The notes under the pieces are model-generated. The model saw nothing but the letters and a program-made list of their open reading frames with translations. It made no database searches and had not been told where the DNA came from. From Thermoproteota archaeon (GTDB taxonomy: Archaea > Korarchaeota > Korarchaeia > Korarchaeales > Korarchaeaceae), in NCBI GenBank assembly GCA_015521385.1, contig WAOH01000019.1, positions 1 through 18,114 on the forward strand: a stretch of 18,114 bases of DNA. The letters run 5' to 3'. Below, piece after piece: positions 1-7,189 of the stretch (its first letter is position 1; each line of letters opens with the position of its first letter). Made by a program: the position numbers and the translations under genes.

Positions 1-420
1 GCTGTCGAGCCGAGGGCGTCTCCCTCGCTCACGGAGGGGGAGTACAGGTACGACTTCGGGGACAGCGCAGGGGTGACCCCCCTCATCAAGATGTTCACGC
101 TCGGGCACGACTTCGTACCGCCGCCGATACACGCTGGCGGCCTTAGGTACCACGGAGCCGCCCCGACAGTGAGCCTCCTGAAGTCCAAGGGAGTGATTGA
201 GTCCGTTGCTTACCCACAGGAGGAGGTATTCGAGGCTGGAAGGATATTCGCCATGACGGAGGGCCTCATCCCGGCTCCGGAAACTACTCACGCGGTAAAA
301 GCTGCAATTGATGAGGCACTGAAGGCTAAAGAGGAGGGTAAGGAGAAAGTGATACTGTTCAACTTCTCTGGACATGGACTGCTGGACCTGAAGGGATACG
401 AGGATGTCTTGGGGCTTTAA
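1..420 (+). CDS. trpB: Tryptophan synthase beta chain, TrpB2-like (C-terminal part)
   Basis: This is the last 139 codons of an open frame that enters from the left edge and ends at TAA 418-420. TrpB condenses indole with L-serine to give tryptophan using pyridoxal phosphate. The fragment carries the [10 protein letters not shown] stretch (43-72), the segment [16 protein letters not shown] (about 109-156) and SGHG near the C-terminus (367-378), which I recognise from the long TrpB2 subfamily common in hyperthermophiles and not from the shorter TrpB1 that pairs with TrpA. The PLP lysine and the N-terminal half lie outside the window. A GTG at 73 is an internal valine codon, not a start, because homology runs upstream of it. 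No trpA or other trp gene is visible. TrpB2 proteins have also been discussed as serine deaminases, so a role in amino acid breakdown is possible. The gene converges on carbamate kinase with 12 bases between stops. Confidence 0.93.
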   Translation, partial: AVEPRASPSLTEGEYRYDFGDSAGVTPLIKMFTLGHDFVPPPIHAGGLRYHGAAPTVSLLKSKGVIESVAYPQEEVFEAGRIFAMTEGLIPAPETTHAVKAAIDEALKAKEEGKEKVILFNFSGHGLLDLKGYEDVLGL

Positions 421-439
421 GCCCCTCAAGTTTTATTTT
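411..439 (+). terminator. Hairpin plus T-run at end of trpB2
   Basis: GGGGCT (411-416), loop TTA, AGCCCC (420-425) form a perfect six-pair stem that contains the trpB2 stop codon. It is followed after five bases by TTTTATTTT (431-439). Archaeal terminators need mainly the T-run, so the hairpin may be incidental. The T-run overlaps the stop codon of the opposing carbamate kinase gene (433-435). On the minus strand there is no T-run after the stem, so it should work only for trpB2. Confidence 0.5.
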
Positions 440-1368
440 GGAACTATTCTGGTCCCCGTTTTGCCCTCCAGTGCCTCAATGACCTTGTCCAAGCTCGTTA
501 TGATCGCTTCCCTGCCCGTCCTCTCCACGAACCTCATGGCAGCCTTGACCTTGGGGCCCATGTTCCCGGGGGGGAAGTGCCCCTCCTCATAATACCTCCT
601 GGCCTCCTCCAGCGTCATGACATCCAGGAACTTCTGATTGGGTTTCTTGAAGTTTATCGCGACCTTCTCCACATCCGTTAGTATCATGTAGAGGTCGGCG
701 TCCAGCGACGTGGCCAACCTCTCGCCAGCCAGATCCTTATCTATTACGGCATCCACCCCCTCGTACTCCTCGTCATCAACGACGGGAATGCCCCCTCCTC
801 CAGACGCTATCACCACTATGCCCGCTTCAACCATCCTCCTGATCGCTTCTATCTCCACCTGCCTGATGGGATCCGGGGAAGGCACTACCCTCCGCCAGCC
901 CTTACCCACATCGTATTTCATGACCCACCCCTGCTCTTCCTTGCGCTTCGCCTCTTCCTCAGGGTACCACGGTCCGATGAACTTGGTGGGGTTCTGAAAT
1001 GCTGGATCCCCCCTATCCACGAGCACCTGAGTGACCACCGTGGCCACGGGTACATCCATCCCGGCTCTCTTAAGCTCGTTTATCATCGACTGCTGTATCA
1101 TGTATCCTATGAGCCCCTGGCTCATAGCGCCGCAGGCGTGGAGGGGCATGGGCGGGACCTGGTCAGTAGCCGCTTCCTGCTGAAGGAGTATGGCCCCGAC
1201 CTGAGGTCCGTTACCGTGTGTGATGACCAGCCTGTATCCCCTCCTGAGGAGTTCGACCAGCTGTCTACTCGTCCTCCTGGCGTTGGCTAGCTGCTCCTCG
1301 AAGGTGCCCTTCTGCCCGTATTGGAGGAGAGCGTTGCCTCCAAGGGCTACCGTGATCAGCCTATCCAT
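433..1368 (-). CDS. arcC: Carbamate kinase
   Basis: Carbamate kinase transfers phosphate from carbamoyl phosphate to ADP, giving ATP and carbamate that decays to CO2 and ammonia. The amino acid kinase fold is recognisable along the whole chain: GGNALL near residue 10, HGNGPQVG near 51, the GWRRVVPSPDP segment, ASGGGGIPVV, the AVIDKDLAGERLA nucleotide-site stretch, LTDVEKVAINF, and PPGNMGPKV close to the C-terminus, where most family members have GSMGPKV. Length of about 311 residues is normal. Three in-frame starts exist: GTG 1377, ATG 1374 and ATG 1368. I prefer 1368, because a GTGAT ribosome-binding core lies four bases upstream of it and the chain then begins MDRLITVALGG as family members do. 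The gene lies 24-33 bases downstream of the carbamoyltransferase and is probably co-transcribed with it, a typical catabolic arrangement. Confidence 0.93.
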   Translation of the reverse strand: MDRLITVALGGNALLQYGQKGTFEEQLANARRTSRQLVELLRRGYRLVITHGNGPQVGAILLQQEAATDQVPPMPLHACGAMSQGLIGYMIQQSMINELKRAGMDVPVATVVTQVLVDRGDPAFQNPTKFIGPWYPEEEAKRKEEQGWVMKYDVGKGWRRVVPSPDPIRQVEIEAIRRMVEAGIVVIASGGGGIPVVDDEEYEGVDAVIDKDLAGERLATSLDADLYMILTDVEKVAINFKKPNQKFLDVMTLEEARRYYEEGHFPPGNMGPKVKAAMRFVERTGREAIITSLDKVIEALEGKTGTRIVPK

Positions 1369-1401
1369 AGGCATCACTCTCGAAAAATTGGGAGTGGGGG
1401 A

Positions 1402-2343
1402 TCACCTTATGATGGCCGCGAGTATCGCGGCCTCGGTCCACAATCTGTTCTCAGCCTGGTCGAATACCACAGACCACTTGCCCTCTATCACCTCATCGGT
1501 CATCTCATTGCCCCTATATGCGGGCAGGCAGTGCATGAATATCGCATGCTCCTTAGCCAGGCTCATGACCTCGGGAGTGACTGTGAAGGGCGCGAAGTCC
1601 TTCTTCCTCTTCTCCTTGGTCTCCTCCGGCTTGCCCATGCTCCACCAAGTGTTGGCGTAGACCACATCAGCACCTTTAACGGCCTCCTTGAGATCGTGGA
1701 CTATCTCTAGCTTGGTTCCCCTCCTCGCAGCCTCCTGCTCCGCGAACTTCCATATCTCCTCCAACGGCTCGTATCCGGGGGGAACTGCGAGGGTCAGGTC
1801 CATCCCGAACACGGGCGCGGTGGCGATCAGTGAGTGAGCCACGTTCCACACGTCACCTGTATAGACGAGTTTGAGCCCCTCCCAGTAGCCGAACTTCTCC
1901 TTAATGGTCATGAGATCTGCCATGGCCTGGCAGGGGTGTTCCTCGTCGGAGAGAGCATTAACGACGGGGTTCCTCATCCACTTAGCGTACTCCTCTATCT
2001 CATCCTGACCGAAGGTCCTTATGACGAGGGCGTCGTAATACCGGTCGAGGACCCTCGCCGTATCTTTTACCGGCTCTCCCCTCTTGAGCTGAAGCTCGTC
2101 AGGCCTCATGTAAACGGAGAAACCACCCAACCGGTAAACAGCTGCCTGAAATGAGTTTCTCGTTCTAGTAGAGGGCTTCTTGAACAGGAGAGCGACAGCC
2201 TTCCCCTCCAAGGGCTTAACCCTTATTCCAGAGTACCACATCTTCTTCAGATCCATGGACATCTGGATAAGGTACTCCAGCTCCTCCCTCGTGAAGTCCC
2301 TTGTGGTTATGAAATCTCTACCTCTTAGATCGAACAATGCCAT
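1402..2343 (-). CDS. argF: Carbamoyltransferase of the ornithine carbamoyltransferase family
   Basis: A 313-residue aspartate/ornithine carbamoyltransferase fold protein. Carbamoyl phosphate motifs are intact: STRTR (58-62), HPCQ (136-139), HCLP (271-274) and FDQAENR (295-301). The amino-acid side carries N167 in GDVWN and the SMG loop at 235-237, so ornithine carbamoyltransferase is the nearest named family. However the loop reads NTWWSMG, with Asn at 231 where ornithine enzymes have Asp (DVWxSMG), and other signature positions differ (HCLPAYRGNE for HCLPAHRGEE, NRLW for NRLH, STRTRNSFQ for STRTRxSFE). Substrate is therefore uncertain. With carbamate kinase directly downstream, the likely direction is catabolic phosphorolysis of citrulline or a similar ureido compound, but an anabolic arginine role is not excluded. 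ATG 2343 is preceded by a GGGGGGAT ribosome binding site (2351-2358). The symbol indicates family only. Confidence 0.85.
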   Translation of the reverse strand: MALFDLRGRDFITTRDFTREELEYLIQMSMDLKKMWYSGIRVKPLEGKAVALLFKKPSTRTRNSFQAAVYRLGGFSVYMRPDELQLKRGEPVKDTARVLDRYYDALVIRTFGQDEIEEYAKWMRNPVVNALSDEEHPCQAMADLMTIKEKFGYWEGLKLVYTGDVWNVAHSLIATAPVFGMDLTLAVPPGYEPLEEIWKFAEQEAARRGTKLEIVHDLKEAVKGADVVYANTWWSMGKPEETKEKRKKDFAPFTVTPEVMSLAKEHAIFMHCLPAYRGNEMTDEVIEGKWSVVFDQAENRLWTEAAILAAIIR

Positions 2344-2370
2344 ACGAAAATCCCCCCTGATCGGTATGCA

Positions 2371-2376
2371 TTATAT
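2371..2376 (-). promoter_or_regulatory. TATA-like box for the carbamoyltransferase operon
   Basis: On the minus strand ATATAA lies about 30 bases upstream of ATG 2343. Standard archaeal spacing would place transcription start within about five bases of the ATG, close to or inside the GGGGGGAT ribosome-binding stretch at 2351-2358. A second AT-rich block further upstream (GAAAAGTT, about 2392-2400) would give a more ordinary leader, so the exact box is uncertain. The palindrome at 2384-2393 sits between the two. Confidence 0.4.
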
Positions 2377-2598
2377 CTGTTAGCTTAGCTAAGAACTTTT
2401 CTACGAGAGATGGCTTCTCTAGTTCACTAGCACCCACGAATCAAGTACGTAATTCGTCGGTATGCGCTGCCAACTCCTACCAGATTGACCGCGCCTGGAC
2501 AGTATTACGTGGTTATGTTCCATTTGTAAGCATCTTTTTCAGAAACAGAGAGACCTGAGGGCTCTTGAATATGAGATGACAGATTTAAACTACCAATC

Positions 2599-2606
2599 TT
2601 TAAAAG
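2599..2606 (+). promoter_or_regulatory. TATA-like box for the ABC importer operon
   Basis: TTTAAAAG lies about 33 bases upstream of ATG 2635. An alternative TTTAAA sits at 2584-2589. Either fits an archaeal promoter; the upstream one would leave a leader of about 20 bases containing GGGGAG (2626-2631), a ribosome binding site unusually close (three bases) to the ATG. Confidence 0.45.
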
Positions 2607-2634
2607 TAACTTCTCTGGATTAGTTGGGGAGCGT

Positions 2635-3840
2635 ATGGCTCTCAGCAAGAATGTATTAGTTATCGTTATTGTGGCTCTAGTCGTGGTAGTGGCCGCAGCC
2701 TTCTACCTGACCCAGACCGGTCCTGCCGCCGGCGGGACAGTGAAAGTCGGTTTGATAGCTCCTTTGACTGGTGGATTAGCTGAGCATGGTTTGGATATGA
2801 AGCAGGCGGCCATCCTGGCCGTTGATGAGATAAACAAGCAAGGGGGAATTCTCGGTAAGAAGGTCGAGCTGGTTATAGAGGATACCGAGTGCAACCCCAC
2901 TAAGGCTACTGCCGCAGTCCAGAGGCTGCTCACCCAGGAGAATGTGTACGCTGTATTCGGGGAGTACTGTTCCACCGTCACCTTAGCCGTTCAACCCTCG
3001 ATAATGGAGGCCAAGAAACTTCTGTTCGTTCCCGTCTCAGTCGCCACCAAGATAACGGAGCAGGGATACAAGTACACCTTCAGGACCTGCGCCAACCAGT
3101 GGATGCAGACGACGCAGAACGCTGACTGGGTAGTGGAGCACTTGAAACCCAAGACAGCTGCGATGCTGGGAGTGAACGATGACTACGGGAGGGAAGGGCT
3201 CAAGATATGGGGAGATCGGGCCAAGTCCAAGGGAGTCAAAATAGTTGCCGAGGAGTACTTCGACAAGGGATCGACCGACTTCACATCGCAGTTATCCAAG
3301 ATTAAGGCAGCCAATCCTGACGTCATCTTCGTCGTCGCTAACATAAGGGATGCCGCCAACATACTCAGGCAGGCTCACGAGATAGGCCTCTACAAGCAGT
3401 TCGTCATGCTCGGCGGAGTGACCAGTGACGAGTTCCTGCAGCTGGCAGACGACGATGCTCTCGGGCTAGTTCATGTGAGCTACTTCGAGCCTACCTCTAA
3501 GAGGCCCGCCGCTGCCGAGTTCGTTAAGAAGTTCAGGGAGAGGTGGGGAAGGAACCCGGCGATGTACGCTGCTGGGGTCTGGGACGCCTTCTTAGCCTTC
3601 AAGCTGGGCGTTGAGAAGGCGGGCACGTGGGATGTCGACAAGGTGGCCGATGCTATAAGGTCTCTCAAGTTCGAGGGTGCTCAGGGAACCATATACTTCG
3701 ACGAGAAGGGTCAGGCCCAGACTAAGGTATTGCTCGTCCAAGTACAGAAGGTGGGAGGGGAGCTCAAGAGGGTAATCCTCTACCCACCGTCGGATAAGCA
3801 GGGAGAGTACATACCTCCAGAGAAGCTTTACGGCGGCTGA
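2635..3840 (+). CDS. livK: Branched-chain-amino-acid-type ABC transporter, substrate-binding protein
   Basis: A 401-residue type I periplasmic binding protein that captures substrate outside the membrane for the importer encoded downstream. Residues about 6-24 are a strong hydrophobic segment with no lipobox cysteine, so it is a signal peptide or membrane anchor; a Gly/Pro/Ala-rich linker follows. The mature part starts VKVGLIAPLTGG and continues with GLDMKQAAILAVDEINKQGG, the classic LivK/receptor-type ANF start, then the two-lobed fold up to about residue 380. The binding motif around FGEYCSTVT (about 115) corresponds to the GxxxSxxT ligand contacts of the family. Amino acids are the most likely ligand, but homologues also bind urea, amides or aromatic compounds, and the sequence alone does not decide. 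It is first in a five-gene operon; LivH follows after 44 bases. Confidence 0.92.
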   Translation: MALSKNVLVIVIVALVVVVAAAFYLTQTGPAAGGTVKVGLIAPLTGGLAEHGLDMKQAAILAVDEINKQGGILGKKVELVIEDTECNPTKATAAVQRLLTQENVYAVFGEYCSTVTLAVQPSIMEAKKLLFVPVSVATKITEQGYKYTFRTCANQWMQTTQNADWVVEHLKPKTAAMLGVNDDYGREGLKIWGDRAKSKGVKIVAEEYFDKGSTDFTSQLSKIKAANPDVIFVVANIRDAANILRQAHEIGLYKQFVMLGGVTSDEFLQLADDDALGLVHVSYFEPTSKRPAAAEFVKKFRERWGRNPAMYAAGVWDAFLAFKLGVEKAGTWDVDKVADAIRSLKFEGAQGTIYFDEKGQAQTKVLLVQVQKVGGELKRVILYPPSDKQGEYIPPEKLYGG

Positions 3841-3884
3841 TCTACCCCTATCTTCCACTTTTTCCACTCGGGAAGGGATGAACC

Positions 3885-4802
3885 GTGGTAGTGCAGCCCA
3901 TGGAGCTCCTAGAGCAGATACTCTTCGGCCTGATGATAGGTGGCATCTATGGAGTGATAGGAGTCGGCCTCACGATGATATTCGGGGTCATGAGATTAAG
4001 CAACTTCGCCCATGGAGAGTTCTACATGCTCGGGGCTTACTTCACCTACACATTCGTCACGTTGATGGGGGGTGACCCGTTCCTCCTAGCTCCTCTAGCG
4101 GCCGTCGCCGTCGGAGCGGTCGGCATAGCGATAAACAGGCTCCTGTTCAAGTCCCTGTACGAGGAGCTGAAGGAAGCCAAGGGTGCCGCAGCCTTCTACT
4201 TCCAAGATCTGAAGTTTATCATGCTCACAATAGGTCTCAGCATATTGTTCGTGGATCTGGCTCTCGTCCTGTGGGGGCCCATACCGATCTCCATACCCAG
4301 TCCGCTGACCAAGCATATAGTCAAGCTGCCTGGAGGGTTGTCCTTCAGCTTGGCCAGACTAATAGCATTCGTGGTGGCCATAGCAACGCTCGTAGGGCTG
4401 TATGCGTTCCTCAAGTTCACCAAGACGGGTAGGGCAATAAGGGCAACGGCACAGAACCCATCCGCAGCGATGCTCGTGGGGGTAAACATATACAAGATCT
4501 ACGACATCACCATGTTCCTATCAACTGGGCTCGCGGCGCTCGCGGGCGGTATTCTGGGGCCGATCTACAATGTGTACCCGACCATGGGCTTGGATGTGGT
4601 CGCCAAGGCGTTCGTGGTGGTGATCACGGGGGGCATGGGGAACGTAATCGGGAGCATCCTAGCGGGTTTCCTCATTGGCCTAGCTGAGAGCTTAGGGGGT
4701 CTATTCTTGGGAACTGAGTATAAGCAGGTCGTGGCCTTCGTGATAATGATCATAGTGCTCTGGGTCAGGCCAGAAGGTATCTTAGGAGGAGGGAGGAAGT
4801 GA
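3885..4802 (+). CDS. livH: Branched-chain-amino-acid-type ABC transporter permease (LivH)
   Basis: A membrane permease of the LivH family, 305 residues, almost wholly hydrophobic with about eight membrane segments. It shows the typical beginning of the family (LFGLMIGGIYGVIGVGLTMIFGVMRLSNFAHGEFYMLGAY) in the first 50 residues, and the conserved cytoplasmic loop GRAIRATAQNPSAAMLVGVNI near the middle, which contacts the ATPases. The last segment GGMGNVIGSILAGFLIGLAE is also diagnostic. The start is GTG 3885 with GGAAGGGATGA just upstream; GTG 3891 and ATG 3900 are in-frame alternatives, and ATG 3900 would remove only five residues. With LivM it would form the heterodimeric channel. The stop codon overlaps the start of livM. 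Confidence 0.93.
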   Translation: MVVQPMELLEQILFGLMIGGIYGVIGVGLTMIFGVMRLSNFAHGEFYMLGAYFTYTFVTLMGGDPFLLAPLAAVAVGAVGIAINRLLFKSLYEELKEAKGAAAFYFQDLKFIMLTIGLSILFVDLALVLWGPIPISIPSPLTKHIVKLPGGLSFSLARLIAFVVAIATLVGLYAFLKFTKTGRAIRATAQNPSAAMLVGVNIYKIYDITMFLSTGLAALAGGILGPIYNVYPTMGLDVVAKAFVVVITGGMGNVIGSILAGFLIGLAESLGGLFLGTEYKQVVAFVIMIIVLWVRPEGILGGGRK

Positions 4803-5758
4803 TGCTGGGGATCACCAAGGACGTCGTCACGGAAATCGGCAAGTATTACCTCATCGCTCTGATCCTCCTGATACCGATTCCCCTGGCTGGGGACTACGTC
4901 ACTCACGTGACCATACTGGTCATGCTGTACGCGGTGACTGCCGCCAGCTTGGATATACTGGTGGGATACACTGGTAGGCTCTCTCTGGGGCATGCGGCCT
5001 TCTTCGCCGTGGGTGCCTATACTTCAACCCTCCTCGCCATGAATTGGGGAGTGAGCCCTTGGATCGGGATATTCCTCGGTGGTTTGATGGCCTCCGTGTT
5101 CGGACTGATACTCGGAGTGCCCTCCCTGAAGCTTAGAGGTCCTTACTTGGCTATATCCACCCTAGGATTTGGAGTTATAGTTTGGCTGATGCTGATAAAC
5201 TTGGATTGGCTTACCAGAGGGCCGCTGGGGATACCGGGAATCCCTCCGCTCCCCGGGATAGGTCCCATCGACTTCAGGAGTAAGGTAGCGTTCTACTACG
5301 TGGCACTTGCCTTCACCTTGGTATCCATCTTCCTCCTTCACCTACTGACCAAGTCCAGGGTTGGAAAGATACTCATGTCTATTAGGGAGGATGAGGATGC
5401 CGCCCTGTCGGTGGGCGTTGATGTTCCTCTGTTCAAGGTTTACGCTTTCCTGATATCCACATTCTTCGCTGGGATATCGGGGGGGCTTTACGCACACTAT
5501 CTCAGGTACATCAGTCCCGAGATATCCACCTTAGGAGAGTCCATATACATCCTATCCATGACCATAATCGGTGGCTTCGGCACACTGATAGGGCCCGTCA
5601 TGGGGGCTGCGGTTCTGTCGCTGCTTCAGGAGCTGCTCAGATCCTACTTGGAGTACAGGTACCTCATCTACGGGATGCTGATCATCCTAGTGATGAAGTT
5701 CTTTCCGTCAGGGATCTACGGCATCGTTCAGTTCATCTTGAGGAAGGTGAGAGAATGA
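4802..5758 (+). CDS. livM: Branched-chain-amino-acid-type ABC transporter permease (LivM)
   Basis: The second permease subunit, about 318 residues with multiple membrane segments. Family signatures are LVGYTGRLSLGHAAFFAVGAY (about 57-77), PSLKLRGPYLAISTLGFG (about 107-124) and the cytoplasmic coupling loop SRVGKILMSIREDEDAALSVGVDV (about 187-210). I chose ATG 4802, which shares its A with the LivH stop (TGATG) and has GGGAGG (4791-4796) five bases upstream. A GTG at 4799 is in frame but lies only two bases from that site. It overlaps livG by four bases (ATGA), indicating translational coupling. Confidence 0.93.
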   Translation: MLGITKDVVTEIGKYYLIALILLIPIPLAGDYVTHVTILVMLYAVTAASLDILVGYTGRLSLGHAAFFAVGAYTSTLLAMNWGVSPWIGIFLGGLMASVFGLILGVPSLKLRGPYLAISTLGFGVIVWLMLINLDWLTRGPLGIPGIPPLPGIGPIDFRSKVAFYYVALAFTLVSIFLLHLLTKSRVGKILMSIREDEDAALSVGVDVPLFKVYAFLISTFFAGISGGLYAHYLRYISPEISTLGESIYILSMTIIGGFGTLIGPVMGAAVLSLLQELLRSYLEYRYLIYGMLIILVMKFFPSGIYGIVQFILRKVRE

Positions 5759-6495
5759 TCTTGGAGGTGGAGGGGGTAGTTAAGAGATTCGGTGGGCTCG
5801 TCGCCGTGAATAACGTCAGTTTCGGCGTGAAGGAGGGGGAGATCTTCGGGATAATCGGGCCCAACGGGGCCGGGAAGACCACTCTCTTTAACGTGATAAC
5901 GGGCTTCTACAAACCTGACTCGGGTAAGATAAGGTTCTTGGGGAGAGATATAACCGGAATGAAGCCCAATAAGTTGGCCAAGCTGGGACTGACGAGGACG
6001 TGGCAGATAGTTAAGCCCTTCCTAGGGATGAGCGTCTTGGATAACGTGCTCGTATCCATCTACGCGACTAAGGGTGTGATATCTGGATTAAACGAGGAGG
6101 AGGCGATAAAGAAAGCCGAGGAAATTCTGGAATTCGTTGGCCTACTGCATAGGAAGGAGGCGCTGGCAGAAGCCTTACCTCACGGTGAGAGGAAGAGGTT
6201 GGAGATAGCTAGGGCATTGGCCACCGAACCTAAGCTCCTCATGCTCGATGAGCCAGCCGGAGGGCTCACTCCCGCTGAGATGGACGAGGTCATGGAGGTG
6301 GTGAGGAAGGTGAGGGAGTCCGGAGTCACTGTCGTGATAATAGAGCACAACATGAGGGTGATAATGAACGTATGTGAGAGGATCATGGTCCTCAACTTCG
6401 GCAGGAAGATAGCTGAAGGAAGTCCCGAGGAGATATCGAGAAATGAGGAGGTAATAAAGGCCTACTTGGGGGAGAGATTCCATGTTAGAAGTTAG
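5755..6495 (+). CDS. livG: Branched-chain-amino-acid-type ABC transporter ATPase (LivG)
   Basis: A 246-residue ABC ATPase that powers the importer with LivF. All nucleotide-binding motifs are present: Walker A GPNGAGKTT (35-43), Q-loop Q84, signature LPHGERKRL (141-149; LivG proteins normally replace LSGGQ in this way), Walker B LLMLDEP (161-167) and switch His198 in IIEHNM. The order and RTWQIVKPF stretch mark it as LivG and not LivF. Its start codon overlaps the livM stop (ATGA), and it overlaps livF by 14 bases. Confidence 0.95.
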   Translation: MILEVEGVVKRFGGLVAVNNVSFGVKEGEIFGIIGPNGAGKTTLFNVITGFYKPDSGKIRFLGRDITGMKPNKLAKLGLTRTWQIVKPFLGMSVLDNVLVSIYATKGVISGLNEEEAIKKAEEILEFVGLLHRKEALAEALPHGERKRLEIARALATEPKLLMLDEPAGGLTPAEMDEVMEVVRKVRESGVTVVIIEHNMRVIMNVCERIMVLNFGRKIAEGSPEEISRNEEVIKAYLGERFHVRS

Positions 6496-7189
6496 GGACG
6501 TTTCCGCCGCTTACGGGAAGGCAATCGCTCTGAAGGATATCTCGCTTTACGTGGGTGAGGGGGAGGTAGTCTCCCTCATAGGGGCTAACGGGGCAGGGAA
6601 GACGACCACATTGAGGGTAATAACGGGGATGCTCAGGCCCCTGAGGGGAGACGTACTCTTCCAAGGAAGGAGCGTAGTTGGTATGGAGCCCTATCAGATA
6701 GCCTCCCTGGGGATAATACACGTACCCGAGGGTAGAGGTCTCTTCCCGGACATGACTGTCAGGGAGAACTTGGAGATGGGAGCGTTCCTGAGGACCGATA
6801 GGGATGGGATCGAGAAGGACTTGGAATTCGTGTATTCGCTCTTCCCCGTACTTAAGGAGAGGGAGAAGCAACTCGCCGGGACCCTCAGTGGCGGGGAACA
6901 GCAGATGCTGGCGATAGGTAAAGGCCTCATGGGCGGGCCCAAATTACTTCTGCTCGACGAGCCCTCATTGGGCTTGGCTCCCCTCCTAGTCGACAGGATA
7001 TTCGAGACGATAGACCAGATAAACAAGGAGAGAGGGGTCACCATACTGATCGCCGAGCAGAACGCCTACATGGCATTGAGCATATCCCACAGGGCTTACG
7101 TGATCGAGAACGGTGTTACTGTGATGGAGGGTACAGGTAAAGAGCTTCTGGGGAATGAACACGTGAGGAGGGCGTATCTGGGGATATAG
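6482..7189 (+). CDS. livF: Branched-chain-amino-acid-type ABC transporter ATPase (LivF)
   Basis: The second ATPase, 235 residues. Walker A GANGAGKTT (34-42), signature LSGGEQQ (135-141), Walker B LLLLDEPSLGLAP (155-167) and AEQNA (191-195), where Gln replaces the usual switch His, as is normal in LivF. The GRGLFPDMTVRENL stretch (85-98) is also typical of LivF. The gene ends the importer operon. Its TAG (7187-7189) is directly followed by the complement of the TAG of the opposing aconitase X gene, with no base between them, so any terminator must lie inside that gene. Confidence 0.95.
   Translation: MLEVRDVSAAYGKAIALKDISLYVGEGEVVSLIGANGAGKTTTLRVITGMLRPLRGDVLFQGRSVVGMEPYQIASLGIIHVPEGRGLFPDMTVRENLEMGAFLRTDRDGIEKDLEFVYSLFPVLKEREKQLAGTLSGGEQQMLAIGKGLMGGPKLLLLDEPSLGLAPLLVDRIFETIDQINKERGVTILIAEQNAYMALSISHRAYVIENGVTVMEGTGKELLGNEHVRRAYLGI

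Larger units (their letters stand above)
2344..2634. other. Divergent intergenic region with several inverted repeats
   Basis: This is 291 bases between the carbamoyltransferase and the ABC importer, clearly AT-richer than the genes and the longest gap in the window. It holds a perfect 10-base palindrome CTTAGCTAAG (2384-2393), an inverted repeat ACGAAT/ATTCGT (2436-2441, 2452-2457), a second inverted repeat ACGTAAT/ATTACGT (2447-2453, 2504-2510), and CTAG-TTCA-CTAG (about 2419-2430). I see no convincing small open frame, tRNA or CRISPR repeat. Operators or a small structured RNA are possible. Confidence 0.5.

Noticed and set aside
73..420. GTG 73 as the start of a short separate protein.
   Set aside because: The frame is open to base 1, and residues upstream ([14 protein letters not shown]) belong to the same TrpB2 family, so the gene is cut by the window edge.
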